This document shows positions 15,359 through 24,392 of a DNA stretch of 24,548 bases, piece by piece. Source of the DNA: Methanobacteriota archaeon (lineage in GTDB: Archaea; Thermoplasmatota; Thermoplasmata; Methanomassiliicoccales; Methanomethylophilaceae); contig JAEXCH010000008.1 of assembly GCA_023402275.1 (NCBI GenBank), positions 1 through 24,548 on the forward strand, written 5' to 3'. Both the position numbers and the translations under genes were made by a program. How positions within the stretch are numbered: the stretch's first letter is position 1; each line of letters opens with the position of its first letter. Under the pieces are notes generated by a model. That model did no database searches, was not told the DNA's origin, and worked only from the letters and a program-made list of their open reading frames with translations.

Positions 15359-16759
15359 ATGGCAGAATTTTATACAAGAATGGGTGACGGAAAAAGGGTC
15401 ACCATGACAAAAGAGCAGATCCTTGAGGATCTGAACGCTGGTATCGCAGATGCAGCAGACATGGGCGGAATACCTGTTCTGACCGCGAATGACATAGATA
15501 TGCTCTTGGACATAATATCGGACAAGAACAGGATAGTCGGTGTGGAGCCCGGGAACGAGGTCGTACTCACATACGATATCGGTCAGCTCGATTTCACCGG
15601 TGACAATGGAAACAGTGGTAACGGTGTTGACGTTGGAAGAATGGAATCAGCACTTCTACACGAGAGGGCTCTCGGTGCAGACACCTTTGAGCTTGCTCAT
15701 GCAGACTACAGCATTAAGCCGGTCAAGCCTGTCATCTCGAACGAGATGCAGACCATGGAAGAGATCCAGAATGAGATCATTGCTCCGTACTTCTACGGAG
15801 CAATGCCCAATGCAGGACTATACTACGCTCCGGATGGACCTTACGGAAATCCGGCAGACCTGATGAGGGAATTCAAGATCGAGGAGGCAATGCAGGCCGC
15901 GGAACTTACCGCAGACCACCTTGCAAGGGACATCGAGTACGTTGCAACAAGGATGATCGCGGCAGGAGCTGACGGATTCAACTTTGATACCACAGCGTCA
16001 GCAGGAGATGCTGATGCAGTAGGAACATTCAGGGGAGTGGAAGCTCTAAGGAAAGCATGCCCAGAGGCCTACATCAACGTAGGTATGGCAGGAGAGTCCA
16101 TCATGGGTATCCACGGTATGATCGAGTATGCAGGAGAGGTCGTTGCGGGTAAATACCCCCACGAGCAAGTAAAACTCGCAGAGACTGCCGGAGCTAACGT
16201 CTTCGGTGCAGTGGTGAACACGAACACCAGCAAGAGCCTCGCATGGAATCTCGGCCGTTCAGTAACATTCATAAAGGAATGTGTGAACAAAGCCACAATC
16301 CCAGTTCACGCAAACATGGGAATGGGTGTTGGCGGTATCCCAATGTGTGAGACCGCACCCCTTGATGCAGTAACCAGATGCAACAAAGCTATGGTCGAAG
16401 TAGCAAAAGTAGACGGTATCTAGTGCGGAGTGGGAGACACAGCCGGAATGGCGGTCCCCCACTACATGGCCTCCGGAATGGGAGGTATAAGATCCGCAGG
16501 TGACCTCGTTGCAAGGATGGAGTACGGCAAGAACATGAAGGTCGGACCGGCCAAAGAGTATGTTGCCAAGAAGCTAGGCATCACCACCATGGAGATCGCA
16601 GACGAACACATAATGAGGGACCTCAGAGAGGAACTCAAGATCGGAGTCATTACCGGAGTGCCCGGAGCACCCAGAGGAATAGCAGCTAAGATGAATATCG
16701 AGAAACTTCTCGATATCAAGATCAACAGCTGTGAGATCTTCAGGCAAATGACGAAGTGA
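15359..16759 (+). CDS. mtbB: Dimethylamine methyltransferase MtbB, copy 2 (in-frame UAG = Pyl355)
   Basis: Same enzyme and length (466 residues) as copy 1. The single in-frame TAG is at 16421-16423, in AKVDGI-O-CGVGDTAGMAVPHY. Differences from copy 1 are few and mostly conservative (for example VLTANDIDMLLDIISDKN against ELTADDIDMLLEIIANKN). The start ATG follows GAGGCGATG after the truncated mtbC2. The last 150 or so bases are almost identical to copy 1, and a 55-base tract at 15537-15591 is fully identical, although flanking DNA has diverged. A hairpin and the APC permease gene follow downstream. Confidence 0.94.
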
Positions 16760-16773
16760 TAACCTGTTAAAAT

Positions 16774-16801
16774 GGTGTCGTGGACGATAGTCTGCGACAC
16801 C
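16774..16801 (+). other. Intergenic hairpin after mtbB2
   Basis: GGTGTCG (16774-16780) pairs with CGACACC (16795-16801), with an inner GAC/GTC around GATA. It lies 15 bases after the mtbB2 stop. No T run follows, so an RNA processing or 3'-protection role inside the operon is more likely than termination. Confidence 0.5.
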
Positions 16802-16831
16802 GAAACCCCGATCTAAAGAGAGGTGGCATCT

Positions 16832-18256
16832 ATGTCTGAAAACGTAGAGGTGACTGGTCAGCTGGCCAGGACCATCAACTGGAAACAGGGTCTGATAGTA
16901 GCACTTGGTGTGCCTATGCTGATCCTACCATCCTTGTATGATGTCGCAGGTATACTGTGGGCATTCTCCATCCTGATGTGGACGGTCTGTGTTCTTCAGG
17001 GATTCCTTCAGAACACGGCATATGGTGAGATGGTAACCACTTTCCCAAAGGCGACCGGCCTTCCCGGTTGTGCTCAGATAGTTTTTACACCTGAGAAGAG
17101 AACGAAAAAATACGATATCGGTAAATTCATCGGTGCGTTCTGCGCATGGTCATATTGGTTCGCATGGACCCCTGTAGTGGCCATATTCACTATCTTGATG
17201 GGAAACTATCTGATAATGTTCATCGATCCGCTTGCCGGTGTTAACCCACTATTTGTTTACATAATATTGGGAATAGTGATAATCTCGGTCATGATCCTAA
17301 TCGGATCCCGCGGATTGTCAGGTGGAGCAACGATAGGTCTCATACTGGCTTTGGTGGCAATAGTGCCGCTGGTGGTCATTCTGGGAGCAACGTACTTCAC
17401 AGGAGTGTTCGAATTCAGCAACATTACGAATGAGTGGCTTCCCCCTACATGGGAGTGGAGTGCCTTTGATATAGTGATGTTGATGGGTTGTTTCGGTCTG
17501 GCTCAATGGAGCGGATGCGCGTGGGAGACCGCTGCGGTCTATGGGCCGGAATATAAAGAACCGGGAAAGGATGTGCCAAAAGCACTGTTCGCCTGCGGAT
17601 TCATATGTTTGATCCTATACTTCTTTGTATCAGCGACCGTCTTTGGTTCACTGGGTATTGAAGGTATAAATGAAGCTGGGACCGCGACTCTGGTTCCGAT
17701 CGCAAAAGCAGTGTTCGGAAACATAGGCGGGTCAGTGGCATTGATCCTTCTTATGGCAGCAATGGTCTTGATCATCCAGACAGGATTCCTTGGATCCTCA
17801 AGGACACTCCATTGTATGGCTGAAGAGGGTAACTTACCAAGTTTCTTAAAAAAACTCAACAAGCATGGGATGCCCTTCATGGCAATGTTGACTGTGGGAT
17901 TAGTCAATCTGGTATTGATCTTCATAGGTAACCCCGTAGAGATACTGGCTGCCTCTGGAATCGCTTACTGTATAGCTCACGTCATAGCATTATCCGCATA
18001 CGTAAAATCCAAGACGAACCCCCGTTTCAAGGATCTGGAAAGACCCTTCTCGGCACCTCGCGGATGGAAGTATGTTGCGATGGTGCTTGTGGTATACGAG
18101 CTATTCGTGTTGCTGCCTTGTTTGTTCTTCTGGAGCATAGAGGTCTACCAACTGGTACCAGTGATGGTAGGTATGGTCATACTATTGGTGTTCATACCCA
18201 TCTGGTTCCTTACACAGGGAACTAACAAGGAGGCACTCGAAACAGCAGAGAGCTGA
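16832..18256 (+). CDS. APC-superfamily permease, probable methylamine transporter
   Basis: A 474-residue integral membrane protein with about 12 hydrophobic helices, read from the ATG at 16832 behind GAGAGGTGG; a GTG at 16823 is possible but less likely. The first helices (WKQGLIVALGVPMLILPSLYD and AFSILMWTVCVLQGF, then TTFPKATGLPGCAQ) have the layout of the amino acid-polyamine-organocation family. It sits between mtbB2 and mttB2, so import of dimethylamine or trimethylamine is a reasonable inference; permeases in methylamine operons of methanogens are named MtmP, MtbP and MttP, and I cannot say which this matches. The gene has no counterpart in the left arm. The last codons fall inside a hairpin. 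Confidence 0.8.
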   Translation: MSENVEVTGQLARTINWKQGLIVALGVPMLILPSLYDVAGILWAFSILMWTVCVLQGFLQNTAYGEMVTTFPKATGLPGCAQIVFTPEKRTKKYDIGKFIGAFCAWSYWFAWTPVVAIFTILMGNYLIMFIDPLAGVNPLFVYIILGIVIISVMILIGSRGLSGGATIGLILALVAIVPLVVILGATYFTGVFEFSNITNEWLPPTWEWSAFDIVMLMGCFGLAQWSGCAWETAAVYGPEYKEPGKDVPKALFACGFICLILYFFVSATVFGSLGIEGINEAGTATLVPIAKAVFGNIGGSVALILLMAAMVLIIQTGFLGSSRTLHCMAEEGNLPSFLKKLNKHGMPFMAMLTVGLVNLVLIFIGNPVEILAASGIAYCIAHVIALSAYVKSKTNPRFKDLERPFSAPRGWKYVAMVLVVYELFVLLPCLFFWSIEVYQLVPVMVGMVILLVFIPIWFLTQGTNKEALETAES

Positions 18257-18264
18257 TGCTCTCT
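18247..18264 (+). other. Hairpin across the permease stop codon
   Basis: AGAGAGC (18247-18253) pairs with GCTCTCT (18258-18264); the TGA stop 18254-18256 is in the loop. It is the first of two adjacent hairpins in the permease-mttB2 gap. Confidence 0.5.
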
Positions 18265-18269
18265 CAAAC

Positions 18270-18289
18270 AGACAGCAGCGATGCTGTCT
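18270..18289 (+). other. Hairpin with GCGA tetraloop upstream of mttB2
   Basis: AGACAGCA (18270-18277) pairs with TGCTGTCT (18282-18289) around GCGA, a stable GNRA loop. It lies 35 bases before the mttB2 start. A role in protecting the 5' end of a processed mttB2-mttC2 mRNA is possible. Confidence 0.55.
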
Positions 18290-18324
18290 TTAACAAAACC
18301 CATTAAAAAATAGGAGGAAAGAAA

Positions 18325-19821
18325 TTGAAACCAAACCAATATCCTGGAAAAATCATGATGCAGGGTTTGAAACTTGACGTCTTCACAGAGGACGGCATTC
18401 AGGCCATCGATCGTGCTACCATGGACGTACTTGCGAACTATGGGATACAGGTATCCGACGCAGAGGCCATAAAGGTCTTCGAGGACGCCGGATGTACTGT
18501 CAACTATGAGACGCAGATGGTAAAGATACCGACCGGCGTTGTGCGCAGGGCACTTGCATCCGCACCGTCAAAGTTCTATCTTTACGGAAGAGACGAAAAG
18601 AACACCATCGAACAGGAACACAAGGGACGTGTACACTTCACAAACTTCGGAACCGGTATCCAGGTATGTAACTACCTTGGAGACGGAAAATACGAGACAG
18701 TGGACTCCACAGGAGAGGACCTTGCAAAGAGCGCAAAGCTCGTCGATTGGGCTGAGAACCTCAGCTATTTCTCACTCTCCGTTTCCGCAAGGGAATGGGC
18801 AGGAGTGGGTGCAGAGGATGTTCACGAGCTCATGATCTCGATAGAGAACACAAGCAAGCACTTCCACCACATCGACCCTGTCGCTGAGAACGTCGAGTTC
18901 TACAGGGACATAGTCCTTGCATATTACGATGGTGATCAGGAACAGGCATACAACAAGCCTATCATGTCAATGCTCGTTTGTCCGACATCCCCGTTGGAAT
19001 TGAGCCGCAATGCTGCACAGGTCATAATGAAGGGAGCAAGATACGGAATACCGGTCAACGTTCTCAGTATGGCAATGGCAGGAGGATCATCATCAGTGTA
19101 CCTCGCAGGAACACTTGTGACGCACAGCGCAGAGATCCTTTCAGGAATAGTTCTCAGCCAGCTTGTACGTCCGGGAGCAAGGGTATTCTACGGAAGTTCC
19201 ACAACGACCTTCGATCTGAAGAGAGGAACAGCACCCGTGGGTTCACCTGAACTCGGAGTGATATCAGCAGCAGTAGCAAAACTCGGACAGTTCTACGGTC
19301 TGCCCGTGTTCGTAGCCGGTATGTAGACTGACGCCAAAGTACCTGACTCCCAGGCATCGCACGAGAAGACGATAACATCACTTCTCCCTGCACTCTCGGG
19401 AGCCAACTCGATCTACGGATCAGGTATGCTTGAGCTCGGACAGACGTTCTCGATGGAACAACTGGTAATAGACAACGATATCATAGCAATGGAAAAGAAA
19501 GCAATGGAGGGTGTTGTCGTCAACGATGAGACCCTTGCCGTTGAAGCAACAAAGGAGATCGGAGTAGGGAATGACTTCCTCGCTCACCCCTCCACGATGG
19601 CTAACATAGACCTTGCATCAGACCCAATGATCTTCGACAGATACATGTTGGGAGACTGGAAGGCAGCAGGTTCAAAGGCTGCGGTCGATGTTGCTCACGA
19701 CATTGTCGTCGATGTGATGCAGAACCACCAGGTCCTGCCTATACCCGAGGACAAACTCAAGAAAATGCACGAGATCGTAAAGAAGGCCGATGATGCCTTC
19801 AAAGCAAGACAGGAGGAGTGA
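18325..19821 (+). CDS. mttB: Trimethylamine methyltransferase MttB, copy 2 (in-frame UAG = Pyl334, TTG start)
   Basis: Same enzyme as copy 1, 498 residues. The start is TTG at 18325, which aligns exactly with the ATG of copy 1 (both begin KPNQYPGK after the first residue) and has TAGGAGGAAAG 6-12 bases upstream. The only in-frame TAG is at 19324-19326, in VFVAGM-O-TDAKVPDSQASHEK. GSSTTTFDLKRGTAPVGSPE precedes it and GANSIYGSGMLELGQTFS follows. A weaker start codon with a strong binding site may tune expression. The gene is followed by mttC2 after 5 bases. Confidence 0.94.
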
Positions 19822-19826
19822 TATCA

Positions 19827-20480
19827 ATGTCAGCAGAAACATTAGCAGAGGAAGCAAGAACAGCGGTCAAAGCGTATGACGCAAAGAAGACCGTTGATGT
19901 GGCCAACAGGGTCATAGCAGAGGGAGCGGACATAGTGTATGTCATAGAGAACGGTTTCACCAAGGGAATGACCGAGGTAGGAACACTCTATGAAGAGAAG
20001 AAAGTGTTCTTGCCACACATCATGGCGGCAGCAGCAGCCATGACAGCAGCAATGGACATACTCACCCCCGAACTCGAGAGACAGGGCGGAAAGGCCGATG
20101 AAGGTCTTGGAAAGTTCCTGATATGCTCGATCGAGGGAGATATACACTCTATCGGAAAGGACATCGTTGCGATCATGCTCAAAGTGGCAGGATTCAATGT
20201 TGTCAATCTCGGAAGGGACGTTGCTCTCAAAGAGATCGTGAAGGCCTGCGAAGAGCAGAAACCCATGGGTGTCGGAACATCCGCACTCATGACCTCCACA
20301 ATGGTCCATCAGAAGACCCTTGAGGAGATGCTCACCAAAGCAGGGATCAGGGACTCTTTGATCACGAACGTCGGAGGAGCACCCGTCACCCAGCAGTGGG
20401 CTGATGAGATAGGCTCGGATGTCTATTCCGAGAATGCCTCCGATGCAGTGAACAAACTCACTGCGGTCGTAAAGGGCTGA
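19827..20480 (+). CDS. mttC: Trimethylamine corrinoid protein MttC, copy 2
   Basis: A 217-residue corrinoid protein, same length as copy 1. The start ATG at 19827 follows AGGAGGAGTGAT, which overlaps the end of mttB2; an in-frame GTG at 19818 would add three residues. The cobalt ligand motif is D105-I-H107-S-I-G110, followed by NLGRDVALKEIVKACEE and SALMTST. It accepts the methyl group from trimethylamine through MttB2 and would pass it to CoM through MtbA, which is not in the window. A strong hairpin follows the stop. Confidence 0.94.
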   Translation: MSAETLAEEARTAVKAYDAKKTVDVANRVIAEGADIVYVIENGFTKGMTEVGTLYEEKKVFLPHIMAAAAAMTAAMDILTPELERQGGKADEGLGKFLICSIEGDIHSIGKDIVAIMLKVAGFNVVNLGRDVALKEIVKACEEQKPMGVGTSALMTSTMVHQKTLEEMLTKAGIRDSLITNVGGAPVTQQWADEIGSDVYSENASDAVNKLTAVVKG

Positions 20481-20486
20481 ATAAAC

Positions 20487-20507
20487 AAGGGGTGTGAAAC
20501 ACCCCTT
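20487..20507 (+). terminator. Hairpin after mttC2 (9-base stem)
   Basis: AAGGGGTGT (20487-20495) pairs with ACACCCCTT (20499-20507) around GAA, 6 bases after the mttC2 stop. Only a short TTACTTAA follows, so termination would be partial at best. The next gene has a ribosome binding site 16 bases on and no evident TATA box, so read-through is probably needed for it. Confidence 0.55.
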
Positions 20508-20538
20508 ACTTAACCATACATCAAGGAGGCAAAATTTA

Positions 20539-21636
20539 ATGGATGTAGATGAACAAAGGATTTTGAACCACCAGAAAAGGGTCAGATATGGATATATGAT
20601 GGCTCTCTTCTGTGCCCTGTTCTGGGGTATCTGGTATGTGCCAGGTACGTTCATTTGGAACTTTGAAATTGTAGAGGAGTTCCAAGGTATTGTTGGAGAG
20701 AGGATCGGAGAGGATCCTGCTTTCCTCGTAGCCGCTATTTTGATAACTGGTCTTAACGCAGCGTTCGTCATGCTCGCATACCTCATATGGAACTTGTACC
20801 TCGGAAAGGCGAAGTTCTCTGAGATGAAGAGGAGCTTGGTCGAACTCAGAGCATGCACGAAATATTACATGCTTGGAGCCATCTGCGGAGGGCCGCTTGC
20901 TATATTGGGTTCGTTCATCGCGATGGGATACATCGGCGGTGCGTTCGCTGCAGTAGCAGCTTTGGCATACCCTGTCATTGGAACATTGTTGTCAACGACA
21001 TGGTTGGGACAGAAAGTTTCCAGAAGAGCGTTATCTGGAATATTGATCATAGTCATAGGTAGCATAACCATCTATGCAACAGGTCTTATCACAGAGATAC
21101 AGGCCGGCGGATCCCTTGTGGGGTACATCGGTGGACTGATGGCCTTGTGCGGATGGGGTATTGAAGGAGCAGTAGCAGGAAAGGGACTTGATGTTTCAGA
21201 ACCTGATATCGCCATCACATTGAGATTTGGTCTTGAGAACGTCATATGGTGGGTAATAGCCATCCCTGCACTTGCATTGATGTCATTCCCAGTTTACGAG
21301 TACGCTTTCAAGTTGCTTGCAGATCCGGTCATACTGCTGTCATTCGTGATGCTGGGATTGACGTTTGGTTTCTGTTATGTCACGTGGTACAAATCGTTCC
21401 CACTCATAGGTGTGGGGAGAGGTCAAGGTATAGGAAGTCTGTACGGGATATGTGCGGTCATATTCCTGATATTGTTCATCGGTGTCGATGCTGCAATAGG
21501 GGTGGATATGACAAGCAAAGTATCACTTATCGCAGGTGCGATATTGTGTACGGTAGGTACGTTGATAATGTTCACTGAGAAGACCGACAGTGTTCAGTGT
21601 TTAAGAGATACGGGGGATGAGGAGGAGTCCTTATGA
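20539..21636 (+). CDS. DMT/EamA-like permease, probable methylamine transporter
   Basis: A 365-residue membrane protein read from the ATG at 20539, which has AAGGAGG at 20523-20529; an upstream in-frame ATG at 20494 lies in the hairpin and is unlikely. About 10 hydrophobic helices are visible, in two halves (for example GYMMALFCALFWGIWYVPG and AIAALALMSFPVYEYAF-like segments), with AVAALAYPVIGTLLSTTWLGQKVS resembling the end of the first half in drug/metabolite transporters. Permeases of trimethylamine clusters in Methanosarcina are of this general type as I remember them, so import of a methylamine is inferred. A soluble tail follows, and the stop overlaps the start of the winged-helix gene (ATGA). 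Confidence 0.75.
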   Translation: MDVDEQRILNHQKRVRYGYMMALFCALFWGIWYVPGTFIWNFEIVEEFQGIVGERIGEDPAFLVAAILITGLNAAFVMLAYLIWNLYLGKAKFSEMKRSLVELRACTKYYMLGAICGGPLAILGSFIAMGYIGGAFAAVAALAYPVIGTLLSTTWLGQKVSRRALSGILIIVIGSITIYATGLITEIQAGGSLVGYIGGLMALCGWGIEGAVAGKGLDVSEPDIAITLRFGLENVIWWVIAIPALALMSFPVYEYAFKLLADPVILLSFVMLGLTFGFCYVTWYKSFPLIGVGRGQGIGSLYGICAVIFLILFIGVDAAIGVDMTSKVSLIAGAILCTVGTLIMFTEKTDSVQCLRDTGDEEESL

Positions 21637-21944
21637 TGGAAGGACGTCCATTTAAATTCCGTATCTTGGAGATACTGAATGATCAGGGTCCAATGTGGAA
21701 CAGTGATCTGGTTAAACAACTCCAGAATGAGTACAACATGCCCACAGACTACAACAGAGACTGCCTAAACTTCGATCTGATCGAGGTCGCAGCATCAGGA
21801 ATGATATGCGAGCTTGATGCAAGGATCGATGAAGAGGGAACATACAGACAAGGTCGCCTGCTTACCCAATATAGGATCACTCCGGTAGGAGTGGCTCAAT
21901 TGGAAGAGCTTAAAAGAAAGGTAAGACCAAGGAAAGGTGAGTGA
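21633..21944 (+). CDS. Winged-helix protein, possible transcription regulator
   Basis: A 103-residue cytoplasmic protein. FKFRILEILNDQGPMWNSDLVKQLQNEYN gives helix-turn-helix spacing, followed by a beta-wing-like segment RQGRLLTQYRITPVGVAQLEELKRK that is usual in PadR- and ArsR-like winged-helix folds. No ligand or metal site is obvious. The start ATG overlaps the permease stop (ATGA), behind GGAGGAG at 21621-21627; a second ATG follows at once. The position between methylamine permease and mtmCB suggests local regulation, but I recognise no named regulator and a non-DNA role cannot be excluded. Confidence 0.65.
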   Translation: MMEGRPFKFRILEILNDQGPMWNSDLVKQLQNEYNMPTDYNRDCLNFDLIEVAASGMICELDARIDEEGTYRQGRLLTQYRITPVGVAQLEELKRKVRPRKGE

Positions 21945-21945
21945 G

Positions 21946-22083
21946 ATGTCCAGCTGGGATACAGTTGTTACCTTCTTCCAGGACGGCATAATACCAAAGT
22001 CCGAATATGTCTACATGGTGGTCATTATCGGGCTTTGTATCGTGGCGTTGTGGAAAGCACGTAAGATGGTATCAGAAATTTAA
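21946..22083 (+). CDS. Small single-span membrane protein (45 residues)
   Basis: ATG at 21946 to TAA at 22081-22083, beginning MSSWDTVVTFFQDGIIPKSE, then a hydrophobic stretch YVYMVVIIGLCIVALW followed by the basic end KARKMVSEI. This predicts a single helix with the positive side in the cytoplasm. It starts 1 base after the winged-helix stop, behind GGTGAGTGAG, and ends just before two hairpins, all of which supports a real gene rather than chance. I do not recognise the family. It could be a permease accessory subunit or a membrane anchor for the regulator; both are guesses from position. Confidence 0.6.
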   Translation: MSSWDTVVTFFQDGIIPKSEYVYMVVIIGLCIVALWKARKMVSEI

Positions 22084-22092
22084 ACAATTTCA

Positions 22093-22136
22093 GCGGCCGC
22101 AAGGCCGCCATAACCACTTCATGCGTTTGCATGAAG
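22093..22136 (+). terminator. Tandem hairpins after the permease-regulator operon
   Basis: GCGGCC-GCAA-GGCCGC (22093-22108) has a GNRA loop; CTTCATGC-GTTT-GCATGAAG (22117-22136) follows 8 bases later. Weak T content follows (AATTTTGAAT). They most likely mark the end of the 15-22 kb transcript. The DNA from 22137 to 22336 is AT-rich, and I see no gene in it. Confidence 0.5.
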
Positions 22137-22211
22137 GATAACAATTTTGAATATATCTAATAGTAAAGGTTTAATGTAAGAACGACTGAGCGGATACATC
22201 CAACCATTATG

Positions 22212-22265
22212 TTTAAATATGATGTCTGGGTCCCCGCTGAATCTATAGATAAAGATTAAATATTT
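22212..22265 (+). promoter_or_regulatory. Promoter region of mtmCB (two TATA candidates)
   Basis: GTTTAAATATG at 22211-22221 and GATTAAATATTTG at about 22255-22265 are both TATA-like. They would give leaders of roughly 110 or 60 bases before the mtmC ATG at 22349, which has a perfect AGGAGGA site at 22337-22343. The choice between them cannot be made by eye. Confidence 0.45.
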
Positions 22266-22348
22266 GAATCGTAATAATAAAACTACGTTCGAGATGCTAG
22301 TGAAACTATTATCGAGTTGAACAAAGCGCGTACTACAGGAGGAAGAAC

Positions 22349-22987
22349 ATGGGCAGGGATGAGATAATCAATGACCTGAAAACAGCGGTTGAGACATGGA
22401 ATGTCAAACTTGCGCAGGACGCAACAAACGCCGCTATAAAGGAAAAAATAAGCATAAAGGACATAATCGAGCTCGGTCTCGGAAAGGGAATGGAACTCGT
22501 TGGAGAGAGATTCGATAAAGCAGAGATCTATCTCCCACAGGTTGTGGCAGCATCAAAGACAATGGATGCGGCCATCAAGATCCTCGAACCCCTGATGAGC
22601 GCCGGCGACGGTGCACTCAGGGGAACCATAGTAATGGGAACTGTAGAAGGAGATATCCACGAGATCGGAAAGAACGTGTGCTGCGCCATGTTGAAAGGTG
22701 CAGGTTACAACGTCATTGACCTTGGACCCGATGCATCAGCACAAGCATTCCTTGATGCAGCAGAGGACAACGAGGCAGCAATACTTGGTGGATCCGCACT
22801 TATGACCACAACACTCGAGGCTCAGAGAGAGCTTGTTGAGGCGGTCAAAGAAGTAGAGGGACCTTACAAGTGCATATTCGGTGGAGCACCTTGCAGTCAA
22901 TCCTGGTGTGACGAGATAGGTGCAGACGGATACTCCGCAACAGCAGCCGAGATAATCGAACTTGTCAATGAATTGATCAACAGGTGA
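22349..22987 (+). CDS. mtmC: Monomethylamine corrinoid protein MtmC
   Basis: A 212-residue corrinoid protein that carries the methyl group from MtmB. The helical cap spans residues 1-88, and the B12-binding domain has D102-I-H104-E-I-G107 as cobalt ligand motif, then VIDLGPDASAQAF, GGSALMTTT and GGAPCSQSWCDEIGADGY. It is clearly distinct from MttC (different cap, GGAPCSQ against GGAPVTQ), and it stands directly before mtmB2 with 4 bases between, as in other methanogens. The start ATG has an ideal binding site. It is the only mtmC in the window, although there are two mtmB genes. Confidence 0.93.
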   Translation: MGRDEIINDLKTAVETWNVKLAQDATNAAIKEKISIKDIIELGLGKGMELVGERFDKAEIYLPQVVAASKTMDAAIKILEPLMSAGDGALRGTIVMGTVEGDIHEIGKNVCCAMLKGAGYNVIDLGPDASAQAFLDAAEDNEAAILGGSALMTTTLEAQRELVEAVKEVEGPYKCIFGGAPCSQSWCDEIGADGYSATAAEIIELVNELINR

Positions 22988-22991
22988 TAAT

Positions 22992-24377
22992 ATGGCAGCA
23001 ACAAGAGCACTCAGAGTATCTGATGTATACGAGAGATTCGTGAAGGGAAAGAAGGTCGCAGAGAGCGATTGGGACTACACAATAGTTCCCACAAAGCTCA
23101 CTGAGCTTAAAGAGAAATACAAACTCAACTTCGGGGACAAGTTCATACCCGAGGACAAAGAAACAATCAATAACCTGTTCAATGCAGGACTTGAGATGTT
23201 GGTAGAGACAGGATACTACTGTACCGACCTCGGACGTGTCATGAAAGTGACAGAAGAGGAAGTATGGGAAGGCATCAAGAAAACGCCAACCAAGATAATC
23301 TTGGGAGAGGGAAGGGACATCGCCCGCTTCTACCCAAGGCGTGGAAACAGCCCTGTCAAACCCATAATCCAGGGAGGACCTACCGGATCACCTGTATCTG
23401 AGGATATATTCGTGAAGGTCATGCAGTCCTATGCTCAGGAAGCTGTCATCGACGACCTCGTCAACGGTGTCATGACCACGATCGAGGGAAAACCAGCCAA
23501 GACCAACACACCTTATGAGATTCTCGCTACAATGGCAGAACTCCGTGCAACCAAAGAGGCACGTATAAGGGCCGGAAGACCCGGCCTCGGTGTTTAGGGA
23601 CCAGAGACTCCCCTGTCAACAGCGGGACGTCTCGCAGCGGACATGGTCAACGCAGGCCACAGGATAACCGATGCACACGAGTGCTCACAGCTCAATGAGT
23701 TGAAGATGGATATGGTCGGATTGAACATGCTCGCCGGATGGACAACCAACGGCGACACGATCATGGTCGAGCAGATGCCCATATTCGGTGGATACACCGG
23801 AGGACTCGAGGAGACCGCGATCTGTGATGTCGCAACGACACTCGGATCATTCGCTCTCTTCAGCGCCAACTTCCACTTGGACGGACCCATCCACATAAGA
23901 TGGAATGTCACAACAGCGAAAGAGACCCTGCAGGTAGCAGCACACGCAGCAGCAGCCATCGATGCCAACACCGATCTCCTGCTCGCCAACCAGTACTACC
24001 CCGCAGCAGGACCCTGCACAGAGATGTGTCTCCTTGAGACAGCGACCCAGGCAATGAACGATACCGGAGCCGGAAGAGAACTCCTCTCTGGTTCAGCAGC
24101 AGCCAAGGGAGTTGTACAGGACAAGACCACAGGTATGGAAGCAAGGGTCATGGGAGAGGCAGCAAGGACCGCAGCCGGCATGAAGGTATCGGACCTCAAC
24201 GAGATAATCGGAAAGGTCCTGTCCATCTACGAGAAGGGATTCGTCGATCCCCCGCAGGGAAAGACGATCCGCGAGTGCTACGATCTCACGACCGTCAGGC
24301 CTACCCAGGAATACCTGGAAGTCTATGACAAAGCCCTCAGCACCCTCAGGGACTGCGGCTTCGACATAAAGCACTAA
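22992..24377 (+). CDS. mtmB: Monomethylamine methyltransferase MtmB, copy 2 (in-frame UAG = Pyl202)
   Basis: A 461-residue protein. The in-frame TAG is at 23595-23597, in GRPGLGV-O-GPETPLSTAGRLAAD, the same context and residue number (202) as Methanosarcina MtmB. QMPIFGGYTGG, HLDGPIHIRWNVTT and GPCTEMCLLE follow. It differs from copy 1 at many positions, notably ILGEGRDIARFYPRRGNSP near residue 115, which is closer to the family norm than the copy 1 sequence. With mtmC it forms a two-gene operon, ended by a strong terminator. By eye, codon choice is narrow (GGA, GCA and AAG are frequent), as expected for a very highly expressed gene. Confidence 0.94.
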
Positions 24378-24392
24378 ACCTAAAGATAAAAC

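Noticed and set aside
9804..24377. Twelve separate short genes or six pseudogenes for the methyltransferases
   Set aside because: Each pair of frames is joined by a single TAG without a shift at the known pyrrolysine position, and the full Pyl machinery is in the window.
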